Counted from the stretch's first letter, positions 7,812-16,289 are shown. The stretch is 54,679 nucleotides of DNA from CAYVBN01 sp964538565 (GCA_964538565.1 CAZIGW010000160.1:1-54679); one strand, 5' to 3'. Numbers and translations: made by a program. Notes: generated by a model not told the origin, from the letters alone.

Positions 7812-8930
7812 TCAAGACTCCGGCGGATAGATATGCCGCCGCCCGTGCGGGTCCTCGACCTCGTAGGTATCAGGCCGCTCGGCCCCTGGCTCTTTCACTT
7901 GAGCATGATCTTGTCCGAAAACCGGTGCCCACTTTTCGGGACCATGCTCGAGATAACACGGCCCCACCGGCACCTTCCCGTAGCCGCCCGGGATGTCGAG
8001 CACGTAGGTCGGCTGGCAGAGGCCCGAGACGCGCCCGCGCAGCCCCCGCATCAGCTCCTGCCCGGCCGCGATCGTGGTGCGCAGATGCGCGGTGCCGGGC
8101 GCGAGATCGGCATGGTGCAGGTAGTAGGGCTTCACCCGGCTCTCGACCAGCGCGCGCATCAGCCCCGAGAGCGTCTCGACGTCGTCGTTGACGCCGGCGA
8201 GGAGCACGCTCTGGGAGAGCATCGGCACCCCGGCGTCGACGAAACGCGCGCAGGCCGCCCGCGCCGCCGGGGTGAGCTCGCGCGGGTGGTTGGCGTGCAG
8301 CACCACGTAGGTGGCCTTGCCGTCGGCGCGCAGCGCCTCGACCAGCGCGCGGGTGACGCGCTCGGGCGCGGCGACGGGCACGCGCGTGTGCACGCGGATG
8401 ATCCTGACGTGCGGAATGGCGGCGAGCCGGCGGATGACGGCGCGCAGCCGCCGCGCCGAGAGGATGAGCGGGTCGCCGCCCGTGAGGATCACCTCCCAGA
8501 TCCGCGGATCGCCCGCGATGTAGCCGAGCGCGGCCGTGATGGCCGAGGGCGAGAGCGTCGGACGGCCGCGCGGGCCGACCATCTCGCGGCGGAAGCAGAA
8601 GCGGCAGTAGACCGGACAGACGTGCACGAGCTTGAGCAGCACGCGGTCGGGATAGCGGTGCACGATGCCCTCGACCGGGCTGTGCGCGTCGTCGCCGATC
8701 GGGTCGGCACGCTCCTGCGCGTGCGTCTCCATCTCCGCCACGTCGGGCACGAACTGGCGCGCGATCGGATCGTGCGGATCGGACGCGTCGATCAGTTCGG
8801 CCAGCGCCGGCGTGATCGCGACCGCGTAGCGCGTGGCCACGCGTTCGAGCGCGGCGAGCCGCTCGGGCGCGGCCAACCCGGCCTCGACGAGATCGGACGG
8901 GCGGCGCAGGATCCCGCGGGTGGTCGTCAT
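7812..8930 (-). CDS. epmB: EF-P beta-lysylation protein EpmB (lysine 2,3-aminomutase family)
   Basis: A 372-residue radical SAM, PLP-dependent aminomutase. EpmB makes (R)-beta-lysine for attachment to elongation factor P. The 4Fe-4S ligands are Cys105, Cys109 and Cys112 (CPVYCRFC), and the PLP-binding region is GGYGKVP near residue 320. The family is usually about 340 residues. The excess here is C-terminal and includes a palindromic repeat translated as residues 328-343 (GPEKWAPVFGQDHAQ region), after which the ordinary ending (DPHGRRHIYPP) resumes. epmA is 34 bases upstream in the same operon and efp is divergent beyond it. That context favours EpmB over catabolic lysine 2,3-aminomutase. 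Confidence 0.92.
   Translation of the reverse strand: MTTTRGILRRPSDLVEAGLAAPERLAALERVATRYAVAITPALAELIDASDPHDPIARQFVPDVAEMETHAQERADPIGDDAHSPVEGIVHRYPDRVLLKLVHVCPVYCRFCFRREMVGPRGRPTLSPSAITAALGYIAGDPRIWEVILTGGDPLILSARRLRAVIRRLAAIPHVRIIRVHTRVPVAAPERVTRALVEALRADGKATYVVLHANHPRELTPAARAACARFVDAGVPMLSQSVLLAGVNDDVETLSGLMRALVESRVKPYYLHHADLAPGTAHLRTTIAAGQELMRGLRGRVSGLCQPTYVLDIPGGYGKVPVGPCYLEHGPEKWAPVFGQDHAQVKEPGAERPDTYEVEDPHGRRHIYPPES
7901..7949. repeat. palindromic repeat element inserted in frame in epmB
   Basis: A 49-bp element with ends GAGCATG / CATGCTC and inner arms CCGAAAA / TTTTCGG. It is the same family as the intergenic copies at 34946-35093 and elsewhere in the window. It lies inside the 3' part of epmB and is open in that reading frame on the minus strand. 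Confidence 0.85.
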
Positions 8931-8964
8931 CTGGCTGAACTCCGTGACGGATTTGAGACGCCGG

Positions 8965-10014
8965 TCATGCGCCCGGTTCCCGCATGGGCGTCCACAGCAC
9001 CTGCTCGATGCGGCTCGCCCCGGTCGCCAGCATCACCAGCCGGTCGAAACCGAGCGCGCAGCCGCTCGCCGGCGGCATGCGGGCGAGCGCGGCGAGGAAA
9101 TCCTCGTCGAGCGGATAGCGTTCCCCGTGCAGGCGCTCCTTCTCGTCCATCTCGCGGACGAAACGGCGGCGCTGCTCGGCCGGATCGGTCAATTCGCCGA
9201 ACGCGTTGGCGAGCTCGACCCCGCAACAGAACACTTCGAAACGCTCGGCGACGCGCGGATCGCGGGGGCTCGGGCGCGCCAGCGCCCCCTCGACGGCCGG
9301 ATATTCGTCGAGGATCGTGGCGCGGCCGATGCCGAGATGCGGCTCGACCTTTTCCACCAGGATGCGGCTGAAGAGGTCGGACCAGGTGTCGTCCGCCGCG
9401 AACCGCACCCCGGCGCGCTCGGCCTCGCCGGCGAGTGCCGCGCGGTCGCCCTCCGCTCCCGCAAGCGTGGCGAGGAGATCGACGCCGGCGTGGCGGGCGA
9501 ACGCCTCCGCCACCGTCAGACGCTCGGGTTGCGCGAACGGGTCGGCGGTCGCGCCGCGAAAGGCGAACTGCGTGGCTCCGGCCGCCTCGGCGGCGAGCGA
9601 CAGCAGCGCCGCGCAGTCCTGCATCAATTCCTCGTAGGGCGCCTCGGCCCGGTACCATTCGAGCAGCGTGAACTCCGGGTGGTGCAGGGCGCCGCGCTCG
9701 CGATTGCGGAACACGCGGGCGAACTCGAAGATGCGCCGCTCGCCGGCCGCCAGCAGCTTCTTGCAGGCGAACTCCGGCGAGGTGTGCAGATAGAGCCGGG
9801 TCCTTGTCCCGTCCGGCGCCGTGAGCTCGGTCGCGAACGCGTGCAGATGCGCCTCGTTTCCGGGCGAGACCTGGAGGATGCCGGCCTCGACCTCGGTGAA
9901 GTCGCGCGCCGCGAAGAAGGCGCGGATCGCCGCCCCGATGCGCCCGCGGGCGCGCAGGAACGGCTGCCGGTCGGCATGGGCGTCGGGGGTCCACCAGGGC
10001 GAAGCGCCAACCAT
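8965..10014 (-). CDS. epmA: EpmA, EF-P--(R)-beta-lysine ligase (GenX/PoxA)
   Basis: A 349-residue paralogue of the catalytic domain of class II lysyl-tRNA synthetase without an anticodon-binding domain. It activates beta-lysine with ATP and transfers it to a lysine of EF-P. Class II motifs are visible: motif 2 FEFARVFRNRERGALHHPEFTLLEWYRA and motif 3 ASGCALGFDRLVMLATG. Slightly longer than the E. coli protein (325). ATG 10014 gives the typical short lead (TPDAHADRQPFLRARGRI). It is co-directional with epmB and divergent from efp, with 148 bases between. The cognate lysS of this genome is class I, so this is not the housekeeping LysRS. Confidence 0.93.
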   Translation of the reverse strand: MVGASPWWTPDAHADRQPFLRARGRIGAAIRAFFAARDFTEVEAGILQVSPGNEAHLHAFATELTAPDGTRTRLYLHTSPEFACKKLLAAGERRIFEFARVFRNRERGALHHPEFTLLEWYRAEAPYEELMQDCAALLSLAAEAAGATQFAFRGATADPFAQPERLTVAEAFARHAGVDLLATLAGAEGDRAALAGEAERAGVRFAADDTWSDLFSRILVEKVEPHLGIGRATILDEYPAVEGALARPSPRDPRVAERFEVFCCGVELANAFGELTDPAEQRRRFVREMDEKERLHGERYPLDEDFLAALARMPPASGCALGFDRLVMLATGASRIEQVLWTPMREPGA

Positions 10015-10162
10015 TTACCTTATCCGTCGGGGACAGGCCGGACGGCGGAAATCAGTGGCGCAGGGCGACAGGATGATTATGTTGCGGGCCGAGATTCCGG
10101 CCGGTACCGGCTCCGCGCGGCGGGGCCGGGCGGCACTTCCCACCAGTCGAGGAACACGTCCC

Positions 10163-10729
10163 GTGAAGGTCATCGCCAGTTCGCTCCGCAAGGGCAACAT
10201 CATCGACATCGACGACAAGCTCTACGTCATTCTGAGCGCAGAGAACATCCATCCGGGCAAGGGGACCCCGGTCACCCAGATCGACATGCGCCGGATCAGC
10301 GACGGGGTGAAGTCCTCGCTGCGCTTCAAGACCACCGATCAGGTGGAGCGCGCGCACGTCGAGGACCGTGAATACCAGTTCCTTTACCAGGACGGCGACG
10401 GCTTCCATTTCATGAACATGGACACCTACGACCAGATCACCGTCCAGGCCGACATCATCGGCGACCAGGCCGCCTATCTGCAGCCGGAGATGAAGGTGAT
10501 GCTGAGCGTCCACGAGGGCACGCCGGTGGCGATCGAACTGCCGCAACGCGTGGTGCTCGAAGTGGTCGAGACCGAGCCGACCGTGAAGGGCCAGACCGCC
10601 TCCTCCTCGTACAAGCCGGCCGTGCTCTCGAACGGCACGCGCACCATGGTGCCGCCGCACATCACGGCCGGCACGCGCATCGTGGTGATGACGGCCGACG
10701 GCTCCTACGTCGAGCGCGCGAAGGATTGA
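10163..10729 (+). CDS. efp: elongation factor P
   Basis: A 188-residue EF-P, which relieves ribosome stalling at proline stretches. It has a KOW-like N-terminal domain, an OB domain, and the C-terminal signature VPPHITAGTRIVVMTADGSYVERAKD. The modified loop reads HPGKG; Lys33 corresponds to E. coli Lys34, the residue that EpmA/EpmB beta-lysylate, matching the divergent genes. GTG 10163 is chosen: GAGGA lies at 10149-10153 and the product has exactly the family length. The long upstream extension of the open frame runs over epmA in antisense and is not coding. Confidence 0.96.
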   Translation: MKVIASSLRKGNIIDIDDKLYVILSAENIHPGKGTPVTQIDMRRISDGVKSSLRFKTTDQVERAHVEDREYQFLYQDGDGFHFMNMDTYDQITVQADIIGDQAAYLQPEMKVMLSVHEGTPVAIELPQRVVLEVVETEPTVKGQTASSSYKPAVLSNGTRTMVPPHITAGTRIVVMTADGSYVERAKD

Positions 10730-10789
10730 GACAGCGCGACTGTCATTGGTGTCTTGGCCGGATGACACTCGATCTCGCCGGCGTGCACG

Positions 10790-10982
10790 TCACCTCTCCC
10801 CTGGGAGAGGTCGGCCAGCAGGGCGATCCCCTGGAGAGGTCGGCGAGCGGGGTGAGGGGCTGTTGTCTCTATTGAATATTGTCTTCCTATCGAAATGAGA
10901 CGCTTGCGCGCCCTCACCTGAATTCCTTCGCTTCGCTGTGGAAGCCGACCTCTCCCCAACGCGGAGAGGCGAGGCGGAGCGG
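10790..10982. repeat. inverted pair of REP-like elements (REPIN/BIME-like)
   Basis: The 300-bp convergent interval between efp and nadX holds two palindromic units in mirror orientation. The left unit starts with a perfect hairpin ACCTCTCCC/GGGAGAGGT (10792-10811) and ends GGTGAGGG (10851-10858). The right unit starts CCCTCACC (10911-10918) and ends with CCTCTCC/GGAGAGG (10949-10969). About 50 bases of AT-richer sequence separate them. No gene is seen here. Confidence 0.75.
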
Positions 10983-11029
10983 TGTGTCGCGGTCCAGTTG
11001 TTCGAGCCCGGTTTCTCGTGGGCGGAGTC

Positions 11030-11836
11030 TCAGGTCCCCACCCGCAGCGGCGCGTTGAGCTTGCGCAGCGCGGCGAGCACCGAGAGCGCCGTGATGCGTC
11101 CGGTCTTCGGGTTCTCCGACGGGATGTTCTCGATCGAGAAGGAGAAGCGCGCCGAATCCGCGTCGACCTCGATCGTGTGGCAATTGCGGCTGAGCGCCGG
11201 GTCGGCCCAGATCTCGATCATCGTGCGGTCGGGCCCGACGCCCGCGAGCGCCAGCGCGGCGACCACGTTGACGTTCGCCGGGAAGCCGGCCGCCGCCTCG
11301 CGGGCGCTGCCGGCGAACACGCGCTTCGCCTCGTTCAATCCGTCGACCGAAATTCCGTTCGCCACCAGATAGGGCGCGCCCGACAGGCCGCGCGGCGGCT
11401 TGCGGGTAACCATGCGGACCGAATGAATGGTGCCCTCGGCCGCCGCCGTCACGGCGTCGAGACCGAGCAGCGCGCCGGTCGGCACGATGATCTGTCCGCC
11501 GTGCGCCTTCGCGAGTTCGACGAGATGCGGCCGCGGCAGCAGCGCGCCGCAGCTCAACACCATGACGCGCTTGCCGGCGCCCAGCATGGGGCGACAAATG
11601 TGCTCGAGCGCGTCGGCCGGCGCGCATTCGACCGCGAGATCGGCGCGCTCCGGCAGGGCGTCGAGATCGACGATCGGGCAGCCGATCCGCTCGGCTTCGA
11701 GCCAGGCGCGCGCCTTGGGGCGGTCGCCCACCGCCACTGCGGCGAGCACGAGCCCCGGTACCCCGGCGGCGAGCCGGCGCGCCAATGCCCGTCCGACGGC
11801 GCCGAGGCCCGCAATGGCGACACGCGTCGGCTGCAT
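11030..11836 (-). CDS. nadX: L-aspartate dehydrogenase (NadX family)
   Basis: A 268-residue NAD(P)-dependent aspartate dehydrogenase. The N-terminal Rossmann motif is VAIAGLGAVGRALARRL. The family blocks VLSCGALL, IVPTGALLGLDAVTAAAEG and GFPANVNVVAALALAGVG follow, and the active-site histidine is in SRNCHTIEVDAD. The reaction interconverts aspartate and iminoaspartate/oxaloacetate. In some bacteria it feeds NAD synthesis; elsewhere it may be catabolic. No nadA or nadC is nearby, so the role here is open. It is divergent from the Bug-type binding-protein gene with 131 bases between them and convergent with efp. Confidence 0.88.
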   Translation of the reverse strand: MQPTRVAIAGLGAVGRALARRLAAGVPGLVLAAVAVGDRPKARAWLEAERIGCPIVDLDALPERADLAVECAPADALEHICRPMLGAGKRVMVLSCGALLPRPHLVELAKAHGGQIIVPTGALLGLDAVTAAAEGTIHSVRMVTRKPPRGLSGAPYLVANGISVDGLNEAKRVFAGSAREAAAGFPANVNVVAALALAGVGPDRTMIEIWADPALSRNCHTIEVDADSARFSFSIENIPSENPKTGRITALSVLAALRKLNAPLRVGT

Positions 11837-11967
11837 GCATTTTCTCCCGATCCGCGCGCCTCATACGCCGCATGCCGCGCGGCGGCAAGCCGGCCCCGCT
11901 TGACCGCCCCCGCTTGACCGCCCCCGCCGACTGGCCTCATCTTGCCGCCTCCAACGGAGGAGCGAGA

Positions 11968-12942
11968 ATGCGTAAGACGATCAGCGCCGTGGCCTTCGTC
12001 GTTCTGGCACTCACCGGAACGGCGGGCGCGCAGGACTATCCCAACAAACCGCTGACGATGGTGGTGCCGTTCGCAGCCGGCGGTCCGACGGACGTGCTCG
12101 GCCGCGTGATGGGACAGCGAATGAGCGAAATCGTCCACCAGCAGGTGGTGGTCGAGAACGTCGGCGGCGCCGGCGGCATGACCGGCTCGCAGCGCGTCGC
12201 CCAGTCGGCGCCCGACGGCTACACCTTCGTGCTCGGCACCGTGGGAACGCACGCCCAGAACCAGACGCTCTACAAGAAGCCGCTCTACAATGCGGCCACC
12301 GATTTTGCCCCGGTCGCGCTGATCGCCCAGGTGCCGCTGATCCTGATCGCCCGCAAGGACCTGCCGGCGAATACGTTCCAGGAATTCGCCGCCTACGTGA
12401 AGGCCAACCAGTCCAAGATGCAGTTCGGCTCGGCCGGCGCCGGATCGGCGACGCATCTCGGCTGCGTGCTGCTCAATTCGGCGCTCGGCGTCACCGTCCA
12501 GCACGTGCCCTATCGCGGCACCGGACCCGCCATGCAGGACCTCACCGCCGGCCGCATCGACTATCTGTGCGAGATCGTCACGACGGCGCTGCCGCAGATC
12601 AAGGGCGGCAACGTCAAGGCGATAGCGGCGCTCAGCCTCGACCGCTCTCCGGTCCTGCCCGATCTGCCGACGGCCAACGAAAGCGGCCTGCCCAAGTTCG
12701 AAGCCTATACGTGGAACGCGTTCTTCCTGCCGAAGGGCACGCCCCAGCCGATTGTCAAGAAGCTGCACGACGTCACCGTCGAGGCGATGAAGACGCCGTC
12801 GGTGCGTGATCGTCTGCAGGGGCTCGGCGCCACGATGATGCCGGAAGACCGCGCGACGCCCGAATATCTCGCGGGTTTCGTCAAGAGCGAGATCGAGAAG
12901 TGGGCGGCGCCGATCAAGGCGAGCGGCGCGATCATCAACTGA
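11968..12942 (+). CDS. Bug/TctC-family periplasmic solute-binding protein
   Basis: A 324-residue tripartite tricarboxylate transporter-type binding protein. A Sec signal peptide (MRKTISAVAFVVLALTGTAGA|QD) precedes the hallmark YPNKPLTMVVPFAAGGPTDVLGRVM and HVPYRGTGPAMQDLTAGRIDYLCE. ATG 11968 follows GGAGGAG. Such proteins bind carboxylates, amino acids or amides. No TctA/TctB membrane genes are present, which is the normal orphan arrangement for this expanded family, so the ligand cannot be assigned. The next gene encodes a second binding protein of a different class. Confidence 0.9.
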   Translation: MRKTISAVAFVVLALTGTAGAQDYPNKPLTMVVPFAAGGPTDVLGRVMGQRMSEIVHQQVVVENVGGAGGMTGSQRVAQSAPDGYTFVLGTVGTHAQNQTLYKKPLYNAATDFAPVALIAQVPLILIARKDLPANTFQEFAAYVKANQSKMQFGSAGAGSATHLGCVLLNSALGVTVQHVPYRGTGPAMQDLTAGRIDYLCEIVTTALPQIKGGNVKAIAALSLDRSPVLPDLPTANESGLPKFEAYTWNAFFLPKGTPQPIVKKLHDVTVEAMKTPSVRDRLQGLGATMMPEDRATPEYLAGFVKSEIEKWAAPIKASGAIIN

Positions 12943-13046
12943 TCAGGCGATCGCGAAGCGCCCAACAGGACGAAGGCGTCGAACGCCGGGAGGTTGTCCA
13001 TGTGAGGCCGGCACGAAGATGCCGGCCCTTGACCGGGGAGGAAACC

Positions 13047-14111
13047 ATGACGTTCGCTCGCGTGCGCGGCCGCTGCCGGCTGGCGGCCGCCTTTGCGCTG
13101 GTGGCTCTCGCAAGCGTCTTGTCGCCCGCCCGCGCGGCCGGGCCCGCCCCGGTGCCGGTCACGCCCGAGCTCGTCGCCGCCGCCAGGCAGGAGGGCAGAG
13201 TCGTCCTCTACACGGCGATCGATCTGCTGGTCGCCGAGAAGATCGCCAAGGCGTTCGAGGCGGCCTATCCGGGCATCTCGGTGCAGATCGAACGCACGGG
13301 CGGCGAGCGCATCTTCCAGCGCGTCGGCCAGGAACGCAGCAACAACGTGTTCGCCGTCGACGTGCTCGACGCCTCCGACCAGGCGCTGTTCATCACCTGG
13401 AAGCGGCAGGGCGTGCTTGCGCCATTCCCGAAGGAAGTCGCAGACAAGTGGCCGGCCGACCAACGCGATCCGGAAGGCTATTTCGCCTCCGACCGCTTCA
13501 CGCTTTCGCCGATCGCCTACAACACCAACCTGGTGAAGGCCGAGGACGCGCCGAAGAGCTTCGCCGACCTGCTCGATCCGAGGTGGACGGGCAAGATGGT
13601 GAAGGCGCATCCGGGCTACAGCGGCGGCATCGTCACCTCGACGTTCGAGGTGAGCCGTGATCTCGGCTGGGACTACTTCAGGAAGCTCGGCCAGCAGAAG
13701 GTGCTGCAGGTGCAGTCCGCCACCGAACCGCCGAAGAAGCTCGCGCTCGGCGAGCGCGCCGTCATGGCGGACGGGCTCGAATACGTCCTGTTCGGCCTCA
13801 AGGAGAAAGGTAGCCCGGTCGAGATCGTCTATCCGGCCGAAGGAACGCCGTTCCTCCCGGGATCCGCCGCGATCGCCGACCATGCGCCACATCCGAACGC
13901 GGCGCGCCTGTTCATGAGCTTCCTGTTTTCGCGCGAGGCGCAGCAGTTCCTGGTCGACATCGGCGGGATGCGCTCGTTCCATCCCGACGTCAAGCTCAAG
14001 GCCGGGCGCAAGCCGCTCTCCGAGATCAAGCTGATGCACTCCGACCCGGTGGCGCAGGAGAAGAACACCGAGGAGATCAAGCGCAGGTACGCCGAGTATT
14101 TCCGCGTGTAA
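13047..14111 (+). CDS. family 1 extracellular solute-binding protein (ABC type, Fe3+-like group)
   Basis: A 354-residue periplasmic binding protein with a Sec signal peptide ending near SPARAAG. The start ELVAAARQEGRVVLYTAIDLLVAEKIAKAFEAAYPGI is typical of the AfuA/FbpA-like group of extracellular solute-binding proteins, as are YNTNLVK, FADLLDPRWTGKM and the late HPNAARLFMSFLFSREAQQFL. ATG 13047 has GGGGAGG upstream. The permease and ATPase genes expected for an ABC system are absent; the neighbours are a Bug-type protein and a dehalogenase-like hydrolase. The ligand is unknown; the group includes iron, thiamine and organic-acid or phosphonate binders. Confidence 0.85.
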   Translation: MTFARVRGRCRLAAAFALVALASVLSPARAAGPAPVPVTPELVAAARQEGRVVLYTAIDLLVAEKIAKAFEAAYPGISVQIERTGGERIFQRVGQERSNNVFAVDVLDASDQALFITWKRQGVLAPFPKEVADKWPADQRDPEGYFASDRFTLSPIAYNTNLVKAEDAPKSFADLLDPRWTGKMVKAHPGYSGGIVTSTFEVSRDLGWDYFRKLGQQKVLQVQSATEPPKKLALGERAVMADGLEYVLFGLKEKGSPVEIVYPAEGTPFLPGSAAIADHAPHPNAARLFMSFLFSREAQQFLVDIGGMRSFHPDVKLKAGRKPLSEIKLMHSDPVAQEKNTEEIKRRYAEYFRV

Positions 14112-14112
14112 A

Positions 14113-14157
14113 CACGATCCCCGAAAGACGGCAGCCGGTTTTCGGACGACATCACGC
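14113..14157. repeat. degenerate copy of the CCGAAA...TTTTCGG palindromic repeat
   Basis: Short interval after the binding-protein gene with CCGAAAG (14121-14127) and GGTTTTCGG (14137-14145) in the arrangement of the dispersed family; the outer ends have decayed. Confidence 0.5.
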
Positions 14158-14198
14158 AAGGACGGGGCCGCGACGGGCTGGCCGAAGAGGGCCTGGGG

Positions 14199-15083
14199 AT
14201 GTTCGAGGGCTTCACCCGCACGGAGATCAAGACGAGCGGCGCGCGCATCGTCACGGTGTACGGCGGACAGGGCCCGCCGGTGCTGCTGATGCACGGCAAC
14301 CCGTTCACCCACGCGTCCTGGCACAGCATCGCGCCGCGCCTCGCCGAGGAATTCACGGTCGTCTGCACCGACCTGCGCGGCTACGGCGATTCGGAGAAGC
14401 CCGCGGGCGGCGCCGATCACAGCGGCTATTCGTTCCGCGCCATGGCGCAGGACCAGGTCGAGGTCATGGCCGCGCTCGGTTACGAGCGCTTCGCGGCCGC
14501 CGGCCACGACCGCGGCGCCCGCGTGCTCCACCGCATGTGTCTCGATCACCCGGAAACGGTCGAACGCGCCGCCATCCTCGACATCCTGCCGCAGCACCAT
14601 CTGCTCAACAACGTGACGCGCGCGTGGGGCAAGTTCTCCTGGCACTGGTTCTTCATGATCCAGCCCTACGACCTGCCCGAGCGGCTGATGGGCGCGGATC
14701 CCGACTACTTCATCACCCGCAAGCTCGCCAAGACGGAGCAGGGCCTCGGCTTCTTCGACAAGTCGGCGCTGGCCGAATACATGCGCTGCTTCCGCAATCC
14801 GGCGACGATCCACGCCATGTGCGAGGACTACCGCGCGACGTTCGGGGTCGACCTCGACATGGACACCGCGGATTTCGACGCCGGACGGCGGATCACCTGC
14901 CCGGTTCTTCTTCTGTGGGGCGCGACCGGCGGCGTCGGCCGCAATCACAAGCCGGCCGAGGTCTGGTCACGCTACGCGACCGACATCCGCGGCGCCAAGG
15001 CGCTGCCGTGCGGGCACTATCTCTCGGAAGAAGCGCCCGCCGAGACCTGTCGCGAGTTGCGCGCGTTCTTTGCCGCCAAGTGA
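14199..15083 (+). CDS. alpha/beta-hydrolase, fluoroacetate dehalogenase-like
   Basis: A 294-residue alpha/beta-hydrolase that matches the haloacetate dehalogenase pattern as I remember it from the Rhodopseudomonas enzyme. It has nucleophile Asp104 with Arg105 and Arg108 (AGHDRGARV), acid Asp128 (AILDILP), the halide pocket His149-Trp150 and Tyr211 (CEDYRAT), and base His273 (CGHYLSEEAP). The oxyanion HGNP motif is at residues 32-35. It would hydrolyse fluoroacetate or chloroacetate to glycolate in the cytoplasm; no signal peptide is visible. It follows two binding-protein genes on the same strand, which may import its substrate. An epoxide hydrolase is the main alternative, but the His-Trp-Tyr pocket argues against it. 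Confidence 0.78.
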   Translation: MFEGFTRTEIKTSGARIVTVYGGQGPPVLLMHGNPFTHASWHSIAPRLAEEFTVVCTDLRGYGDSEKPAGGADHSGYSFRAMAQDQVEVMAALGYERFAAAGHDRGARVLHRMCLDHPETVERAAILDILPQHHLLNNVTRAWGKFSWHWFFMIQPYDLPERLMGADPDYFITRKLAKTEQGLGFFDKSALAEYMRCFRNPATIHAMCEDYRATFGVDLDMDTADFDAGRRITCPVLLLWGATGGVGRNHKPAEVWSRYATDIRGAKALPCGHYLSEEAPAETCRELRAFFAAK

Positions 15084-15123
15084 TGGGTTCGGCCGGGTGT
15101 CGCATCGCCCCGGCCGCAGCCGG

Positions 15124-16161
15124 TCAGGTCGCCAACGGCGCCGGCATGGTGAGGAACGCCCGCATGGCGTGCCACATCAGGTGGCGGTTCTTGCCGAACG
15201 TCATGTTGTGCGCCGTGTTGGGCAGGGTCACGAACTGGCGGTCGCCGGTCGGCAGCTGACGATAGAAGTCGGCGAGATCGTCGACCGTCGCGATGCCGTC
15301 GTGATCGCCGCGCAGTAACATCACCGGGCAGGTGACCTTGGCGGGATCGACCAGCGGCAGGTTCGCGGTCATGTCGAGGTAGGTGCCGGTCGGCACCTGA
15401 TCGCCGAACTTCAATTCCTCGTCGGCCAGTGCCTCGACCACCGCCGGATCGTAGCTGCTCGAGAGCCTGTCGCGGCTGAAGATCGAGCGGATCATCGCCC
15501 GGTCGCGCAGGCGCAGGTTGTGCGTGCGGTAGTATTCGAGCTTTTCCGCCCGCTTCTTCAGCGTCGGCGCGCCGGAGCCCTTGTACGTGAAGGCGATGAG
15601 CACCAGCCGGTCGATGCGATCCGGACGCGCCATCGCGAAGGCGCCGGCGCGGATCGCGCCCGACGACGTGCCGCAGAAATGAAACTTCTGAAGCCCGGTC
15701 TCGCGCACCAGGACTTCGCTCGCCGCCTTGAGATCCTCAACCCCGCTTGCAATGTCGGAATTGCCGTTGGTGCGACCCGAGCGGCCGTAGCCCTCGTGGT
15801 CCATGGTCCAGACGTCGAAGCCGTATTCGGCGAACTTGTTCATCAGCGAGTATTCGCCGTGGCCCGGAACCGAGAGATCGAAGCTCGTGCGCGAGGAGTT
15901 CGACGACCCGTGCACCAGGAACAGCACCGGGCGTGCCGGCTCGCCCGCCTTCGGCGCACCGAGCCGCTTGCGGAACATGTAGAGCGGCACGTCGCCCTTC
16001 TTGGCCCAGTATTCGGCGCTCCAGATGTTCGCCGGGGCGGACTGCGGCTCGCCGGCCGACGCCGTCGAGACGCCGAGGAGACCCGCCGCGAGACCGGCGC
16101 CCAGCGTCCCGGCGCCCTTGATCACCTCACGCCGTGCGATCGAGTTCTGCACTTCGCTCAT
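15124..16161 (-). CDS. Tat-exported alpha/beta-hydrolase
   Basis: A 345-residue alpha/beta-hydrolase with a twin-arginine leader: Arg10-Arg11 in SIARREVIKGAGTLGAG, followed by a hydrophobic Ala/Gly/Leu stretch and a cleavage region near TASAGE. The nucleophile is Ser166 in GTSSG, the oxyanion motif is VHGSSNSS, and the final His is in PNTAHNMTFGKN. The substrate is unknown. It is convergent with the dehalogenase-like gene (40 bases apart) and lies downstream of the flavin monooxygenase gene on the same strand (128 bases), so those two may be functionally linked. Confidence 0.8.
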   Translation of the reverse strand: MSEVQNSIARREVIKGAGTLGAGLAAGLLGVSTASAGEPQSAPANIWSAEYWAKKGDVPLYMFRKRLGAPKAGEPARPVLFLVHGSSNSSRTSFDLSVPGHGEYSLMNKFAEYGFDVWTMDHEGYGRSGRTNGNSDIASGVEDLKAASEVLVRETGLQKFHFCGTSSGAIRAGAFAMARPDRIDRLVLIAFTYKGSGAPTLKKRAEKLEYYRTHNLRLRDRAMIRSIFSRDRLSSSYDPAVVEALADEELKFGDQVPTGTYLDMTANLPLVDPAKVTCPVMLLRGDHDGIATVDDLADFYRQLPTGDRQFVTLPNTAHNMTFGKNRHLMWHAMRAFLTMPAPLAT

Positions 16162-16289
16162 CTCGTCCTCCCTTGGGCCGTCCCTCGGACCTGTTTCCCG
16201 CCCGGTGCGGAACGATCCTGTCTCCGCGCCGCTTCGTTCTGCCTTGGCCCCTCGCGCCGACGTTCGAGATCTGCGTCGTCGACGTGCGC

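Noticed and set aside
9821..10162. longer EF-P reading with over 100 extra residues
   Set aside because: The extra part overlaps epmA in antisense, and EF-P is a fixed-length family; GTG 10163 has a good ribosome-binding site.
12705..14948. 747-codon minus-strand open frame
   Set aside because: Antisense to two binding-protein genes and the hydrolase gene. Composition is repetitive Arg/Gly/Glu, with no domains, while the plus-strand proteins have signal peptides and motifs.
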